Part shown: piece after piece, positions 16,054-24,883 of the stretch
Layout of the letters: each line of letters opens with the position of its first letter
Numbering within the stretch: position 1 is the first letter of the stretch
Notes under the pieces: generated by a model
Seen by the model: only the letters and a program-made list of their open reading frames with translations
Told to the model about the DNA's origin: nothing
Database searches by the model: none
From: Trichocoleus sp.
GTDB lineage: Bacteria; Cyanobacteriota; Cyanobacteriia; Elainellales; Elainellaceae
Reading direction: 5' to 3'
DNA: 64,000 bases
NCBI GenBank assembly: GCA_036702865.1
Contig: DATNQD010000017.1
Span: 62,001-126,000, forward strand
Made by a program: the position numbers and the translations under genes

Positions 16054-16965
16054 ATGAGTTTTACGACCTTTGACCTCACCCCGCTATCAGGACGTATTGG
16101 TGCAGAAATTCTTGACGTTGATCTCAACGCTGACCTCAGCGATACCTTGATCCAGGAAATTCGTCAGGCATTGGTACAATACAAGGTCATTTTCTTTCGG
16201 CAGCAGTCGCTTGATGCAGCAGGGCAGATTGCTTTTGCTCGTCGCTTTGGCGAAATTACAACGGCTCATCCAACGCTGCCCCCGCTGACCGAACATGCCG
16301 AAGTATTAGACCTTGACTATGGACGGACTGCAACCCGTTCCAATGAGTGGCATACTGACGTAACATTTGTCGATCGTCCACCGCTCGGCTCCATTCTGCG
16401 GGCGATCGAAATTCCCCCGGTTGGTGGTGATACAGTTTGGGCAAATACGGTGACTGCCTATCAAGATTTACCCGAACATCTTCGCAATCTTGCGGATCAA
16501 CTTTGGGCAGTACATAGCAATGTTTATGACTATGCAGAAGCTGCCATCACTCCATCTGAAGCACTGAAGGCTTATCAGAAAGTCTTTACCTCAACGCTGT
16601 ACGAGACGCTGCATCCTGTGGTACGAGTGCATCCAGAATCCGGTGAGCGAGGGTTATTTATTGGCGGATTTGTGCAGCAGATCCAGGGGCTATCTGTTAC
16701 AGAGTCAAAGGACTTGGTTCGGCTGTTGCAGGCATATGTGACCCGCCTGGAAAACACAGTGCGCTGGAAGTGGCAGGTTGGAGATGTCGCATTTTGGGAC
16801 AACCGATCGACCCAGCATTATGCGATTTATGACTATGAGGGGCAACCTCGACGGGTACAGCGAGTCACGATCGTGGGCGATCGACCGCTCAGCATTGACG
16901 GCAGATCCAGCCACGCAATCAAAGGCGATTCTTCAAGCTATGTGCGCCAACCTGTTTTGGCTTAA
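16054..16965 (+). CDS. tauD: TauD-family Fe(II)/2-oxoglutarate-dependent sulfonate/sulfate-ester dioxygenase
   Basis: 303 residues from the ATG at 16054, which has AAGGA seven bases upstream; a longer frame begins at 15982. The facial triad is visible: His100 and Asp102 in NEWHTDVTF, and His255 in STQHYAIYDY. The Arg-rich segment QPRRVQRVTI binds 2-oxoglutarate in the family. TauD hydroxylates taurine, releasing sulfite and aminoacetaldehyde; AtsK relatives use alkyl sulfates, so the substrate could be either. It heads a run of four same-strand genes with 80-95 bp gaps and is downstream of operator site E. Sulfite made here would suit the TauE exporter at the left edge. Confidence 0.85.
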   Translation: MSFTTFDLTPLSGRIGAEILDVDLNADLSDTLIQEIRQALVQYKVIFFRQQSLDAAGQIAFARRFGEITTAHPTLPPLTEHAEVLDLDYGRTATRSNEWHTDVTFVDRPPLGSILRAIEIPPVGGDTVWANTVTAYQDLPEHLRNLADQLWAVHSNVYDYAEAAITPSEALKAYQKVFTSTLYETLHPVVRVHPESGERGLFIGGFVQQIQGLSVTESKDLVRLLQAYVTRLENTVRWKWQVGDVAFWDNRSTQHYAIYDYEGQPRRVQRVTIVGDRPLSIDGRSSHAIKGDSSSYVRQPVLA

Positions 16966-17053
16966 AGCAGAGCCAGGACAGAAGTGAAAAGCTAGATTTG
17001 CTGCAAGCCACCCTCACACTTCAGAGATTCATCGAAGCAAAGCGAGTCTTTTT

Positions 17054-18124
17054 ATGCCACTTCGTCGCAGAAATGTTCTATTTGGTCTGTTTGGTCTGAG
17101 TTTGCCTTTCATTAGCTCTAGCTGCACTCAAAATTCGCCCCAAGCGAGTAATTCTGGTTCAACAGCGAATTCAACTGTAAGTCCGTCTTCTGAAGCAAAA
17201 AACTCAGAGCCAGCTCCCGCTAAAATTCGGGTTGGCTATCAGGTGTATGCTGGAGCTGAAATCCTGGCAAAGGGATTAGGTCTTGCCAAAGAGACTTTTG
17301 CTAATACAGACGTTGAATATTTGCGGTTCGATTCAGGACGAGATGTCAATACTGCCTTTGCTGCAAATAGCATTGACTTTGGAGTGCTTGGTTCCGCTGC
17401 CGCCGCAGTTGGGCTTTCTCGCAATATTCCCTACGATGTCTTCTATGTTTACGAACTGACCAACACAGCAGAAGCACTTGTCGTCAAAGATAACATTAAG
17501 ACGATCGCAGACATTAAAGGAAAGAAGATAGCCACAACGTTTAGTTCAACAAGCCATTATTCTTTACTATCGCTGTTGGAATTAGAAAAAATAAACCAAA
17601 GTGAAGTAACGATATTAGATATGTTGCCGCAAGATAGCTTAGCAGCATGGCAGCGCGGCAATATTGACGGAGCTTACACTTGGGAACCCGTTTTAGCAAC
17701 GCTTGAGCAAGGAGGAGGAAAAGTATTAGTCACCTCTGGGGAATTGGCGAAGCGGGGACATGCCACATTAAACGTTGCCGTCGTTTCTCAAAGCTTTGCT
17801 CGGCAATATCCTAACGTCGTAAAACAATATGTTGCCATGCTGGATAAGGCTGTTAACGTGTATCGTCAAGATCCACAAGCAGCCGCGAAAGCACTCTCAG
17901 CAGAATTGGGAGTTCCACCTGAAGAAGCACTGCGACAGGCAGGAAGCCTAAGTTGGTTTGATGCTTCAGAGCAAGTGGACAACCAAAATTTAGGAACAGC
18001 AGACAAACCGGGTGATATTGCCAAAACACTGCAACAAACGGCAGATTTTATGGTGACGCAAAAGGCAATTCCTTCAGCACCTAATCAGGACACGGTGCAA
18101 AAACACATTTATCATGCTCTCTAG
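17054..18124 (+). CDS. TauA/SsuA-like ABC substrate-binding lipoprotein
   Basis: 356 residues. The N-terminus is basic (PLRRRN), then hydrophobic (VLFGLFGLSLPFISSS) ending in Cys24, a plausible but not ideal lipobox. A Ser/Asn/Pro-rich linker leads to a periplasmic binding domain of the NMT1/TauA type: KIRVGYQVYAGAEILAKGLG, VEYLRFDSGRDVNTAFAANS, DFGVLGSAAAAVGL and GAYTWEPVLATL. It would capture taurine or an alkanesulfonate for an importer. No TauB/TauC partners lie here; the CysA-like ATPase at 1553-2566 or genes elsewhere may complete it. Follows tauD by 88 bp. Confidence 0.85.
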   Translation: MPLRRRNVLFGLFGLSLPFISSSCTQNSPQASNSGSTANSTVSPSSEAKNSEPAPAKIRVGYQVYAGAEILAKGLGLAKETFANTDVEYLRFDSGRDVNTAFAANSIDFGVLGSAAAAVGLSRNIPYDVFYVYELTNTAEALVVKDNIKTIADIKGKKIATTFSSTSHYSLLSLLELEKINQSEVTILDMLPQDSLAAWQRGNIDGAYTWEPVLATLEQGGGKVLVTSGELAKRGHATLNVAVVSQSFARQYPNVVKQYVAMLDKAVNVYRQDPQAAAKALSAELGVPPEEALRQAGSLSWFDASEQVDNQNLGTADKPGDIAKTLQQTADFMVTQKAIPSAPNQDTVQKHIYHAL

Positions 18125-18218
18125 TTACAGCAAAATGCCTGGCGATCGGGAAAAACTTGCTTAGTTTAGTATTGCTAGATCAATTGATATTTCAACTGAT
18201 TCAATGAAGGAATAATTA

Positions 18219-18779
18219 ATGAGCCAGCTTTTAGGGGAAGTTCTTTCCGCAAATCACAGTTATGTCTCAAACTTCGGTGAGAAGGGGCAACTCCCACTGC
18301 CGCCTGCTCGACGATTTGCAATTCTTACCTGTATGGATGCTCGACTTGATCCGGCTCAGTTTGCAGGACTAACAGAAGGAGATGCTCATGTCATTCGTAA
18401 TGCAGGAGGTCGTGTCAGTGAGGATGTAATTCGATCGCTCGTCATTTCCTACAAACTATTAGGAACTCGTGAATGGTTTGTCATTCATCATACGGATTGT
18501 GGCATGGAAACCTTTACTGATCAAATCATCCGAAATCTCCTGTCTAGCAGCCTGGAGACGGCTGTGTTAGGTGAGTCAGGCTGGCAGGATCAAGGAACAA
18601 CTCCTGGTTCAACGGCAGGTGAGTCTATTGATTGGTTGACGATCGGTGATCAGAAGCAAAGCATTATTAATGACGTTCAGCAAATTCGCAATCATCCGCT
18701 TGTACCTCAAGAAATCCCCATTTATGGTTATCTTTATGATGTTAAAACCGGAAAGCTAATTGAAGTATTCAAGGCATGA
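18219..18779 (+). CDS. Beta-carbonic anhydrase family enzyme (possible COS/CS2 hydrolase)
   Basis: 186 residues with the beta-class zinc site: Cys38-X-Asp40-X-Arg42 in LTCMDARLD, then His91 and Cys94 in HHTDCGM. The Asp-Arg pair of the active site is intact. Length and the compact C-terminus resemble the small class-D group, which includes mycobacterial carbonic anhydrases and the carbonyl sulfide hydrolase of Thiobacillus. Carbonic anhydrase is the default reading. Its place behind tauD and tauA under operator E makes hydrolysis of COS or CS2 worth testing; this is inference. AAGGA precedes the ATG by seven bases. Confidence 0.8.
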   Translation: MSQLLGEVLSANHSYVSNFGEKGQLPLPPARRFAILTCMDARLDPAQFAGLTEGDAHVIRNAGGRVSEDVIRSLVISYKLLGTREWFVIHHTDCGMETFTDQIIRNLLSSSLETAVLGESGWQDQGTTPGSTAGESIDWLTIGDQKQSIINDVQQIRNHPLVPQEIPIYGYLYDVKTGKLIEVFKA

Positions 18780-18783
18780 TACT

Positions 18784-18824
18784 CCGTTTGAGTAGCCTGT
18801 TCTAGTAGCCCGTTTGAGTAGCCT
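18784..18824. repeat. 15-bp direct repeat
   Basis: CCGTTTGAGTAGCCT occurs at 18784-18798 and 18810-18824, in the gap after the carbonic-anhydrase-family gene, with a related TCTAGTAGCC between. Probably a local duplication. Confidence 0.7.
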
Positions 18825-18869
18825 TTTTCGACTGCACCAATTCCAAACTAACGTACAAGATTTTGAATT

Positions 18870-19322
18870 ATGACAGACTCCATTAAACCGATTAGTGACA
18901 GTTTTAGTGCTGCTGGACAAGTTTCAGCAGATGATTTACAACAGGCTGCCGCTCAAGGATTCAAATCAGTTTTGAACTTACGATCGCCCGATGAACCTGG
19001 TTTCTCTGTTAATGAACAGCACCAAGCCGAAGCCGCAGGTCTGGACTATACAAATGTGCCGCTGAACCCTTCTCAGGCAGAGGAAGACAAAATTGCGACT
19101 GCCTTAGCAGCATTAGAAGCATTGCCGCAGCCTACACTCATTCATTGTGCCGCAGGGGCAAGAGCCGGAGCGATCGCCCTAATTGCAACCGCAACTCAAG
19201 CAAAACTTACCGCAGAAGAAGTGATCATCAAGGCACAGCAGGCAGGTCTGAATCCAGAACAACCCCACCTTCACCAATTCGTTGAAAGTTTAAGGAGCGA
19301 ATCCACACCTGATCATGTCTGA
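18870..19322 (+). CDS. DUF442 (Blh-type) phosphatase/sulfurtransferase-like protein
   Basis: 150 residues. The fold is that of the dual-specificity-phosphatase-like DUF442 domain: FKSVLNLRSPDEPGF, YTNVPLNPSQ and the active-site loop LIHCAAGARAGA. The loop is Cys-X4-Arg, shorter by one than classical Cys-X5-Arg phosphatases, as expected for DUF442. In Xylella and Agrobacterium this domain is fused in front of an ETHE1-type dioxygenase (Blh) under BigR control. Here it is a free protein while the dioxygenase is fused to a flavoprotein. It is last in the tauD run. A sulfurtransferase-like role is inference. Confidence 0.8.
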   Translation: MTDSIKPISDSFSAAGQVSADDLQQAAAQGFKSVLNLRSPDEPGFSVNEQHQAEAAGLDYTNVPLNPSQAEEDKIATALAALEALPQPTLIHCAAGARAGAIALIATATQAKLTAEEVIIKAQQAGLNPEQPHLHQFVESLRSESTPDHV

Positions 19323-19571
19323 TTACAGTCAAAAGTCGATCGCGCTCTGCTTAGTTCACGCTTAGCGAGGAGTTGAATAGGGTAATACTCTTTCGGAACC
19401 ACTGGCTAACACACACAGGATTGCTTGCAAGACCCACATTAGATTGACGCTACGAGGTCTACCACTTCTAAATGCAGGATTGAGAAGCGACGCAAACAAC
19501 TCTTGCCTATTGCTGATTCTCAGCTTACTCAAAATCTTGACATTGACATTAATGTTTTAGGCTAGGAGGGT

Positions 19572-19589
19572 ATGGATCTGAGATTTTGA
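19572..19589 (+). CDS. Five-codon minicistron (leader) before the P1B-4 ATPase
   Basis: A strong AGGAGGG (19564-19570 region) is placed for an ATG at 19572, which reads MDLRF and stops at 19587-19589. The ATPase ATG follows 3 bp later with no ribosome site of its own. Translation may therefore reach the ATPase by termination and restart. Too short for any family evidence. Confidence 0.4.
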   Translation: MDLRF

Positions 19590-19592
19590 AAC

Positions 19593-21518
19593 ATGGTTGC
19601 TGCTCCCGATTCTACCTCTCACTTCCCAAACTTCTTCAAGGAACATCCTGATGCAGTCGCGGCGATCGCCTGTGCGGTTCTGGTTTTTCTGGGCTGGCAG
19701 ATGCTCAATTTTGGTTGGCTCGGAGTTGCCCTTTTCACTCTGACCGCTGCTTATGTGATTGGAGGCTTTGAGAGTACGCGTGAAGGCTTGACTACCCTGC
19801 TGGAGGAAAAAGAACTTGATGTCGATCTGCTGATGATTGTGGCAGCATTGGGAGCCGCAATTCTAGGACTTTGGCGACGAGAATATTACATGATTGTCGA
19901 TGGCGCTGTCCTGATCTTGATCTTCGCGATTAGTGGGGCACTAGAAGGGTATGCGATGCAGCGAACAGAGCGGAGTATTCAGGGGTTGATGGGTTTAACC
20001 ACCGATACAGCGCGAGTGATTCGAAACGGACAGGAACGATCGATCCCAATTTCGGAATTAGAGATTGGCGATCAAGTCCTGGTTAAACCGGGGGAACTGG
20101 TGCCAACCGATGGTTTGGTGATGGAAGGATTCAGCACCCTGAACCAGGCTTCGATTACGGGAGAATCGATTCCAGTCGAAAAAATGAGTGGGGATGAAGT
20201 CTTTGCAGGCACGATTAATGGCAATGGCGCATTACGCCTCAAAATTCATCAACCTCCCGAAAGTAGCTTAATTCAGCGGGTAATTCGTCTGGTTCAGCAA
20301 GCCCAAACCGAAGCACCTCCCTCTCAGCAGTTTATCGAACGATTTGAGCGCGGCTACGCCAAAGTAATTGTGATTGCCGGGATCTTGTTGGGCACCTTAC
20401 CTCCGTTTCTGCTGGGCTGGAGTTGGGAAAATACTATTTATCGGGCACTCATCTTTTTAGTTGTCGCGTCGCCTTGTGCGCTAATGGCTTCGATTATGCC
20501 AGCACTGCTCTCTGGAATTGCCAATGGAGCGCGGCATGGAATTTTGTTCAAAAATGGGGCGCAGTTGGAACGAATTGGACGGGTTAGGGCGATCGCCTTT
20601 GACAAAACCGGAACCCTAACGACAGGCGAGCTTCAAGTGGTTGATGTTTTCTCAACTGGGTCATTTGCTGAGCAACTGCTTCAAGTGGCGGCGGCATTAG
20701 AGAGCTTATCGGAGCATCCCATTGGTGAGGCGATCGTTCGGGCTGCCCGTCAACGGAATTTGGCATGGATGGCAGCAGTCAACGGACAAGCGCAAGCTGG
20801 ACAGGGAATCACCGGAGAAATCAATGCTCAAATTGCGGTGGTTGGCAAAGCTGCTTTTGTCCAGGCTCAAGTGAATCAGGTGGCAAAAGCCTTGACGGAG
20901 CAAAGCCAGCAGTGGGAAGCCGAAGGAAAAACGGTGGTCTGGGTTGCCTATGCAAGAGAGATTTTGGGCATCATTGCTGTTGCTGATACAGTGCGACCTA
21001 CGGCAGCAAGAGCGATCGCCCGATTAAAACGACTGGGCATTGAGCAGATTATCATGCTGACCGGAGATAACTCGCGCGCAGCTCACAGCATTGCTCAACA
21101 GGTTGGAGCGGATCAGGTTTATGCAGAGCTTTTGCCCGAAGATAAAGTGAATGTGATTCGTAAACTCCAAAAGCAATATCAGACGGTGGCAATGGTGGGA
21201 GACGGTATCAATGATGCACCAGCCTTAGCCCAGGCATCGGTCGGAATTGCAATGGGAGCCGCAGGCAGTGACGTGGCACTGGAAACCGCCGATATTGTGT
21301 TGATGGCAGATCGCTTGGAGCGGTTAGAACACGCAGTTCGTTTGGGTCGTCGCGCTCAAGGCGTTGTCAAACAAAATATTGTATTTGCCCTCAGTTTTGT
21401 GGTGATTTTGCTGATTCTCAACTTCGCCAATCACATCACCCTCCCCTTTGGAGTTCTGGGACATGAAGGCTCGACGGTAATCGTGACGTTGAGCGGATTA
21501 CGATTACTGAAAGGTTAA
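19593..21518 (+). CDS. P1B-4-type heavy-metal-translocating ATPase (CoaT/PfeT-like)
   Basis: 641 residues with TGES (189-192, actuator), Ser-Pro-Cys at 293-295 in the metal-binding helix, phosphorylation site DKTGTLT from Asp337, SEHPIGEAI for the nucleotide-binding His-Pro, and GDGINDAPAL. The final helix carries HEGST at 624-628. SPC plus HEGGT/HEGST is the mark of subgroup P1B-4, which exports Co(II), Fe(II) or Zn(II). There is no N-terminal heavy-metal-associated domain, as is usual for this group. Metal choice is uncertain. It follows the DUF442 gene by 270 bp and may have its own promoter; see the minicistron before it. Confidence 0.9.
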   Translation: MVAAPDSTSHFPNFFKEHPDAVAAIACAVLVFLGWQMLNFGWLGVALFTLTAAYVIGGFESTREGLTTLLEEKELDVDLLMIVAALGAAILGLWRREYYMIVDGAVLILIFAISGALEGYAMQRTERSIQGLMGLTTDTARVIRNGQERSIPISELEIGDQVLVKPGELVPTDGLVMEGFSTLNQASITGESIPVEKMSGDEVFAGTINGNGALRLKIHQPPESSLIQRVIRLVQQAQTEAPPSQQFIERFERGYAKVIVIAGILLGTLPPFLLGWSWENTIYRALIFLVVASPCALMASIMPALLSGIANGARHGILFKNGAQLERIGRVRAIAFDKTGTLTTGELQVVDVFSTGSFAEQLLQVAAALESLSEHPIGEAIVRAARQRNLAWMAAVNGQAQAGQGITGEINAQIAVVGKAAFVQAQVNQVAKALTEQSQQWEAEGKTVVWVAYAREILGIIAVADTVRPTAARAIARLKRLGIEQIIMLTGDNSRAAHSIAQQVGADQVYAELLPEDKVNVIRKLQKQYQTVAMVGDGINDAPALAQASVGIAMGAAGSDVALETADIVLMADRLERLEHAVRLGRRAQGVVKQNIVFALSFVVILLILNFANHITLPFGVLGHEGSTVIVTLSGLRLLKG

Positions 21519-21583
21519 TGAACTCAAGCGAGAGTTTCTAGCCGTTCCGAAATGGAGGGGATCGCAGAGCAAATGAGCGATCG

Positions 21584-22213
21584 CTACTGTTTCGTTGCAG
21601 TTTCCCCGGCTGCCTTGAGAGCACGTGCTACTTGAGCCACCCGCTTGCCCTGAAAGCGAGCAACTTCGATGTCATCTGCTGTCGGTGGCGTATTTTCCTG
21701 TCCAGAGACAGTCGAAGCACCGTAAGGGGTACCTGCTTTAAACAGCGAGGGATCGGCATATCCTAGAGGGACAATGATCAAACCCAAGTGCGCCATTGGG
21801 TGATACATCGAAATAATCGTGCTCTCATTGCCGCCGTGTACGGTCGATGTCGAAGTAAAGGCACTTCCAGCCTTGCCGACGAGCTTACCCTGAAACCAGA
21901 GACCCCCCAGCGAATCAATATAAGCTTTTAGTTCAGAAGAGACGTTACCAAATCGCGTTGGGGTGCCAAAAATAATTGCATCTGCCCATTCTGCATCCGC
22001 TTCCGTAGGGGCTTCATACAGCGCGTTCATTCGTTCTGCATTCTCAATCCAGCCCGCTGCTTTTTGCATCACCTCAGGAGAAACAATTTCTCGCGCACGA
22101 CGCATCACCACTTCAGCACCTTCAGCCTGTGCGCCTTCGGCGATCGCTTTGGCAAGGGCTTCGGTTGAACCATTGCGGGAGTAGAACGCAACTAACACTT
22201 TAACGGTATCCAT
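21584..22213 (-). CDS. wrbA: WrbA-type NAD(P)H:quinone oxidoreductase
   Basis: 209 residues of flavodoxin-like fold. FMN phosphate loop is FYSRNGSTEALAKAIAEGA; GTPTRFGNVSSELKAYIDSLG and FTSTSTVHGGNE contact the flavin; STVSGQENTPPT is the family's C-terminal loop. WrbA tetramers reduce quinones by two electrons and limit semiquinone-driven oxidative stress. Convergent with the P1B-4 gene, singleton. Confidence 0.9.
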   Translation of the reverse strand: MDTVKVLVAFYSRNGSTEALAKAIAEGAQAEGAEVVMRRAREIVSPEVMQKAAGWIENAERMNALYEAPTEADAEWADAIIFGTPTRFGNVSSELKAYIDSLGGLWFQGKLVGKAGSAFTSTSTVHGGNESTIISMYHPMAHLGLIIVPLGYADPSLFKAGTPYGASTVSGQENTPPTADDIEVARFQGKRVAQVARALKAAGETATKQ

Positions 22214-22327
22214 GCTCTAGTGATTCCTTCATTCTGGATTCTGCACTGCTATGCTACGACCACAAACGCCAATCTGGTTCTTTGTACGTAATTTTTTAAG
22301 CGATCGAGAACGATCGATCGTCCTTTG

Positions 22328-23104
22328 TTACTGAAGCTGTTCAATGTAAAGCAAGGTTTGCTCGTAACTCAGTTGATCGTTAGACTGCTGAAATAACGCT
22401 GCGGCTCGCTGCAAATCTGCTAGTGCAGCTTGTTTATTGCCCGTTTCAGCATAAAGCACACCCCGGTTACCGTAAGCTTCAGCCAAGTTTGGATTCAGCC
22501 GAATTGCTTGTGTAAAGTCAGCGATCGCGACTTCTGCATTTCCCAGCGCCGTGTGTGCTTTTCCTCGGTTATAGTAAGCATCAGCGTAATCAGCATTAGA
22601 TTCAATCGCCCGATCGAGATCTGTGATGGCAGCTTGTAAGTTGCCCATTCCGGCATGTAATACACCGCGATTATTGTAAGCCTCAGCGTAATTCGGGTTG
22701 AGCCGGACTGCCTCTGTCAGGTCAGCAAGTGCCCCCTGTAAATCACCCATATCTGAACGGACTTCCCCTCGGTTGTAAATTGCTCTGGCGTTGTCAGGGT
22801 CAATTTGAACCGCTTGCTCAAAGTTGGAGATGGCTTGTGGATAATCTCCCAAATCGTGATAAGCCAGCCCTCGATGGATGTAAGCATCGGTGTAATGAGG
22901 ATTTGTCTGAATTGCTTGAGTATAGGCAAGAATTGCCCCTGTAAAATTGCCTTCCCTAGCATGAGCCTGCCCTTGATTCACCAGTTCGACTGCTCTATTT
23001 TGTGTCGTATTCGGTTGAAACGCTTGTACTTGAATCTGAGAATCAATGCTGGCTATTAGCGTTAAAGTTCCAAGTAATGCAGCAATTTTAAGAGAAGATT
23101 TCAT
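22328..23104 (-). CDS. Secreted tetratricopeptide-repeat protein
   Basis: 258 residues from the ATG at 23104 (an upstream start at 23119 gives five more). A signal peptide (MKSSLKIAALLGTLTLIASI) precedes six or so TPR units of 34 residues, each with the A-Y-NRG pattern (AYIHRGLAYHDLGDYPQAISNFEQA, AIYNRGEVRSDMGD, AYNNRGVLHAGMGN, AYYNRGKAHTALGN, AYGNRGVLYAETGN). Such proteins are protein-binding scaffolds in the periplasm. Partner unknown. Confidence 0.85.
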   Translation of the reverse strand: MKSSLKIAALLGTLTLIASIDSQIQVQAFQPNTTQNRAVELVNQGQAHAREGNFTGAILAYTQAIQTNPHYTDAYIHRGLAYHDLGDYPQAISNFEQAVQIDPDNARAIYNRGEVRSDMGDLQGALADLTEAVRLNPNYAEAYNNRGVLHAGMGNLQAAITDLDRAIESNADYADAYYNRGKAHTALGNAEVAIADFTQAIRLNPNLAEAYGNRGVLYAETGNKQAALADLQRAAALFQQSNDQLSYEQTLLYIEQLQ

Positions 23105-23218
23105 TGTCCAAAGCCTCACATCCGCTGCCTCTATTTTGACTCAGCATCAGTTGAATTTAAACAATACCGATTCTAGAAATCTCCTGACGGCTCAAATAAC
23201 TGCTCAAACAAACTCCTG

Positions 23219-24475
23219 CTAAATCGAAGAGCGGAGAGCTGGATAAGGAAAGAGCAATTGAAACCCAGACTGTCGATCGGCGATCGGTTCTGAAGCTTCA
23301 TCCCACAAACTTTCGTAGTAGAAGAAAGATACGCCTAACCCCCGGCTCTGCGTTGCCCGAACTTGCGACTGAATTTGCCGGATCGATACAGGACTATTTC
23401 TCAGCCCTGCCAATATGCCAATTCCAGTCGGAATCTTCTGCTGTGACTCCTGAATTTCGGGGCGGTTAATCTGCTCCAGAAAACTCCCTAAATCAGACCG
23501 ATATACCTGCACAATCAGTTCATCGACCAAATTTTTTCGCACCCATGCCAGCCAATCTTGCAAGTGGAGATGATAGGCAAAATCATAGTAATTGGGGGAC
23601 ATCGAAAAAACTGCCTGAGGGTTTCGTTCCTTCACTGCTTTGTGCAATTGGGTCATAAAGGCTGTAATTTTATCTGCCCGCCAGCGTACCCATTTATCGT
23701 CTTTTGGATCACTCGGAGGAGAATTCTTCGTTTCCTGCTTGTATAGGGCGATCGTGTAATCGTCGTACCCAAACTCAGCAGGTAAGCTCATGTGATCATC
23801 AAACTGAATTCCGTCTGCATCATATTGGGTGACAATCTCTAACACGAGACTGGTGATAAACTGTTGCACATCTGGACGGAAAGGATTAAGCCAAGCCACC
23901 TCTCCTGCGGAACCAATCGAAGTTTGGCTACCATCTTGCTTTTGCGTCAGCCATTCGGGGTGTTGTAATGCCAATTCTGAAGTGGATGGAGCCATGAAAC
24001 CAAACTCAAACCAGGGAATGGCCAGCAATCCTTGATGATGTGCCTGAGCAATGACATCTGCGAGAATATCCTGTCCCTCTAAGCCTCGGTACACAAAATT
24101 TTGAATGCCGGCTTGCTGCACGACGGTACTGGGATACATCGCATAGCCTGAATTCCACACCACGGGGTAGACGGTGTTGAAGTTTAACTGCCGCAGTTGC
24201 GCCATAGCTGCTCCAACTTTGAGGCGATCGCGCAGGACAAGCGTATCATTACTGGTCAGCCAAACGCCTCGGATCTCAGAACGAAGCGCTTGAACAGTTG
24301 CCCCAGTTGGAGTACTTACCAGCAGCACGGTGAGGAGTGACATTACAAAGAGGAAGGCAGGCAACGCTCGGACGACGGACTTGAGGGAGCGGCGGATTGG
24401 TGGAATATGGGGTAAAGCGATCGCCTGCGGGGCAAAATGGAGTCGCCAGTTTTGAGTGAATAAACGCACTATCAT
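23219..24475 (-). CDS. GH10-like (DUF187/GHL10, YngK-type) exported hydrolase
   Basis: 418 residues. A ~30-residue basic N-terminus is followed by a membrane-spanning signal (VVRALPAFLFVMSLLTVLLVS). The catalytic-type domain begins SEIRGVWLTSNDTLVLRDR and shows the GHL10 pattern: FNTVYPVVWNSGYAMYPS, LLAIPWFEFGFM, DADGIQFDDHMSLP and VFSMSPNYYDFAY. Members act on polysaccharide, perhaps peptidoglycan-linked glycans, outside the cytoplasm. Substrate unknown. Singleton. Confidence 0.85.
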   Translation of the reverse strand: MIVRLFTQNWRLHFAPQAIALPHIPPIRRSLKSVVRALPAFLFVMSLLTVLLVSTPTGATVQALRSEIRGVWLTSNDTLVLRDRLKVGAAMAQLRQLNFNTVYPVVWNSGYAMYPSTVVQQAGIQNFVYRGLEGQDILADVIAQAHHQGLLAIPWFEFGFMAPSTSELALQHPEWLTQKQDGSQTSIGSAGEVAWLNPFRPDVQQFITSLVLEIVTQYDADGIQFDDHMSLPAEFGYDDYTIALYKQETKNSPPSDPKDDKWVRWRADKITAFMTQLHKAVKERNPQAVFSMSPNYYDFAYHLHLQDWLAWVRKNLVDELIVQVYRSDLGSFLEQINRPEIQESQQKIPTGIGILAGLRNSPVSIRQIQSQVRATQSRGLGVSFFYYESLWDEASEPIADRQSGFQLLFPYPALRSSI

Positions 24476-24883
24476 CGGTCAAACCAGGAGTGAGCGAGCC
24501 AAACACACGATTGTGTCTGGTTGTCATATTGACTAGCCATATAGTCTACCCGCTGTTGCGCTAACTGGAAGATAAATTCTTAATGGAAAGTATCGAATTG
24601 TTGCAATGGCAGGCTTTCGCAGCAAGGGGATAAGGGAGTGGCAAGCAGCAAACGGCTAGGCTGATGAGCTTCACCCAACTAGATGACCGCAATATCTGCT
24701 CAGCAGTTCCATTAACGATATCCTGACGCATCTGGCAGAGCATCTCGAAATCAGGCAACTCAAATACTGATTCATGCCGATGGTGCCTGCGTAAGTTCTA
24801 GAGACATTGGACGAGTTCACAGCCGATCGCAAAAACGGCGTTTTTTTCTTTTTCAGCTTTATACTTCCCGATTTAGCAGCGTC
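24476..24883. other. Intergenic stretch, no supported gene
   Basis: 408 bp between the GHL10 gene's promoter and the end of the pix operon. Near 24833-24847 a short symmetric element CAAAAACGGCGTTTTT could help end transcription, but it is weak. A 65-codon minus-strand frame at 24561 has no support. Confidence 0.4.

Noticed and set aside
24833-24847. Symmetric CAAAAACGGCGTTTTT as a bidirectional terminator
   Set aside because: The palindrome leaves almost no loop and is mostly A-T pairs.
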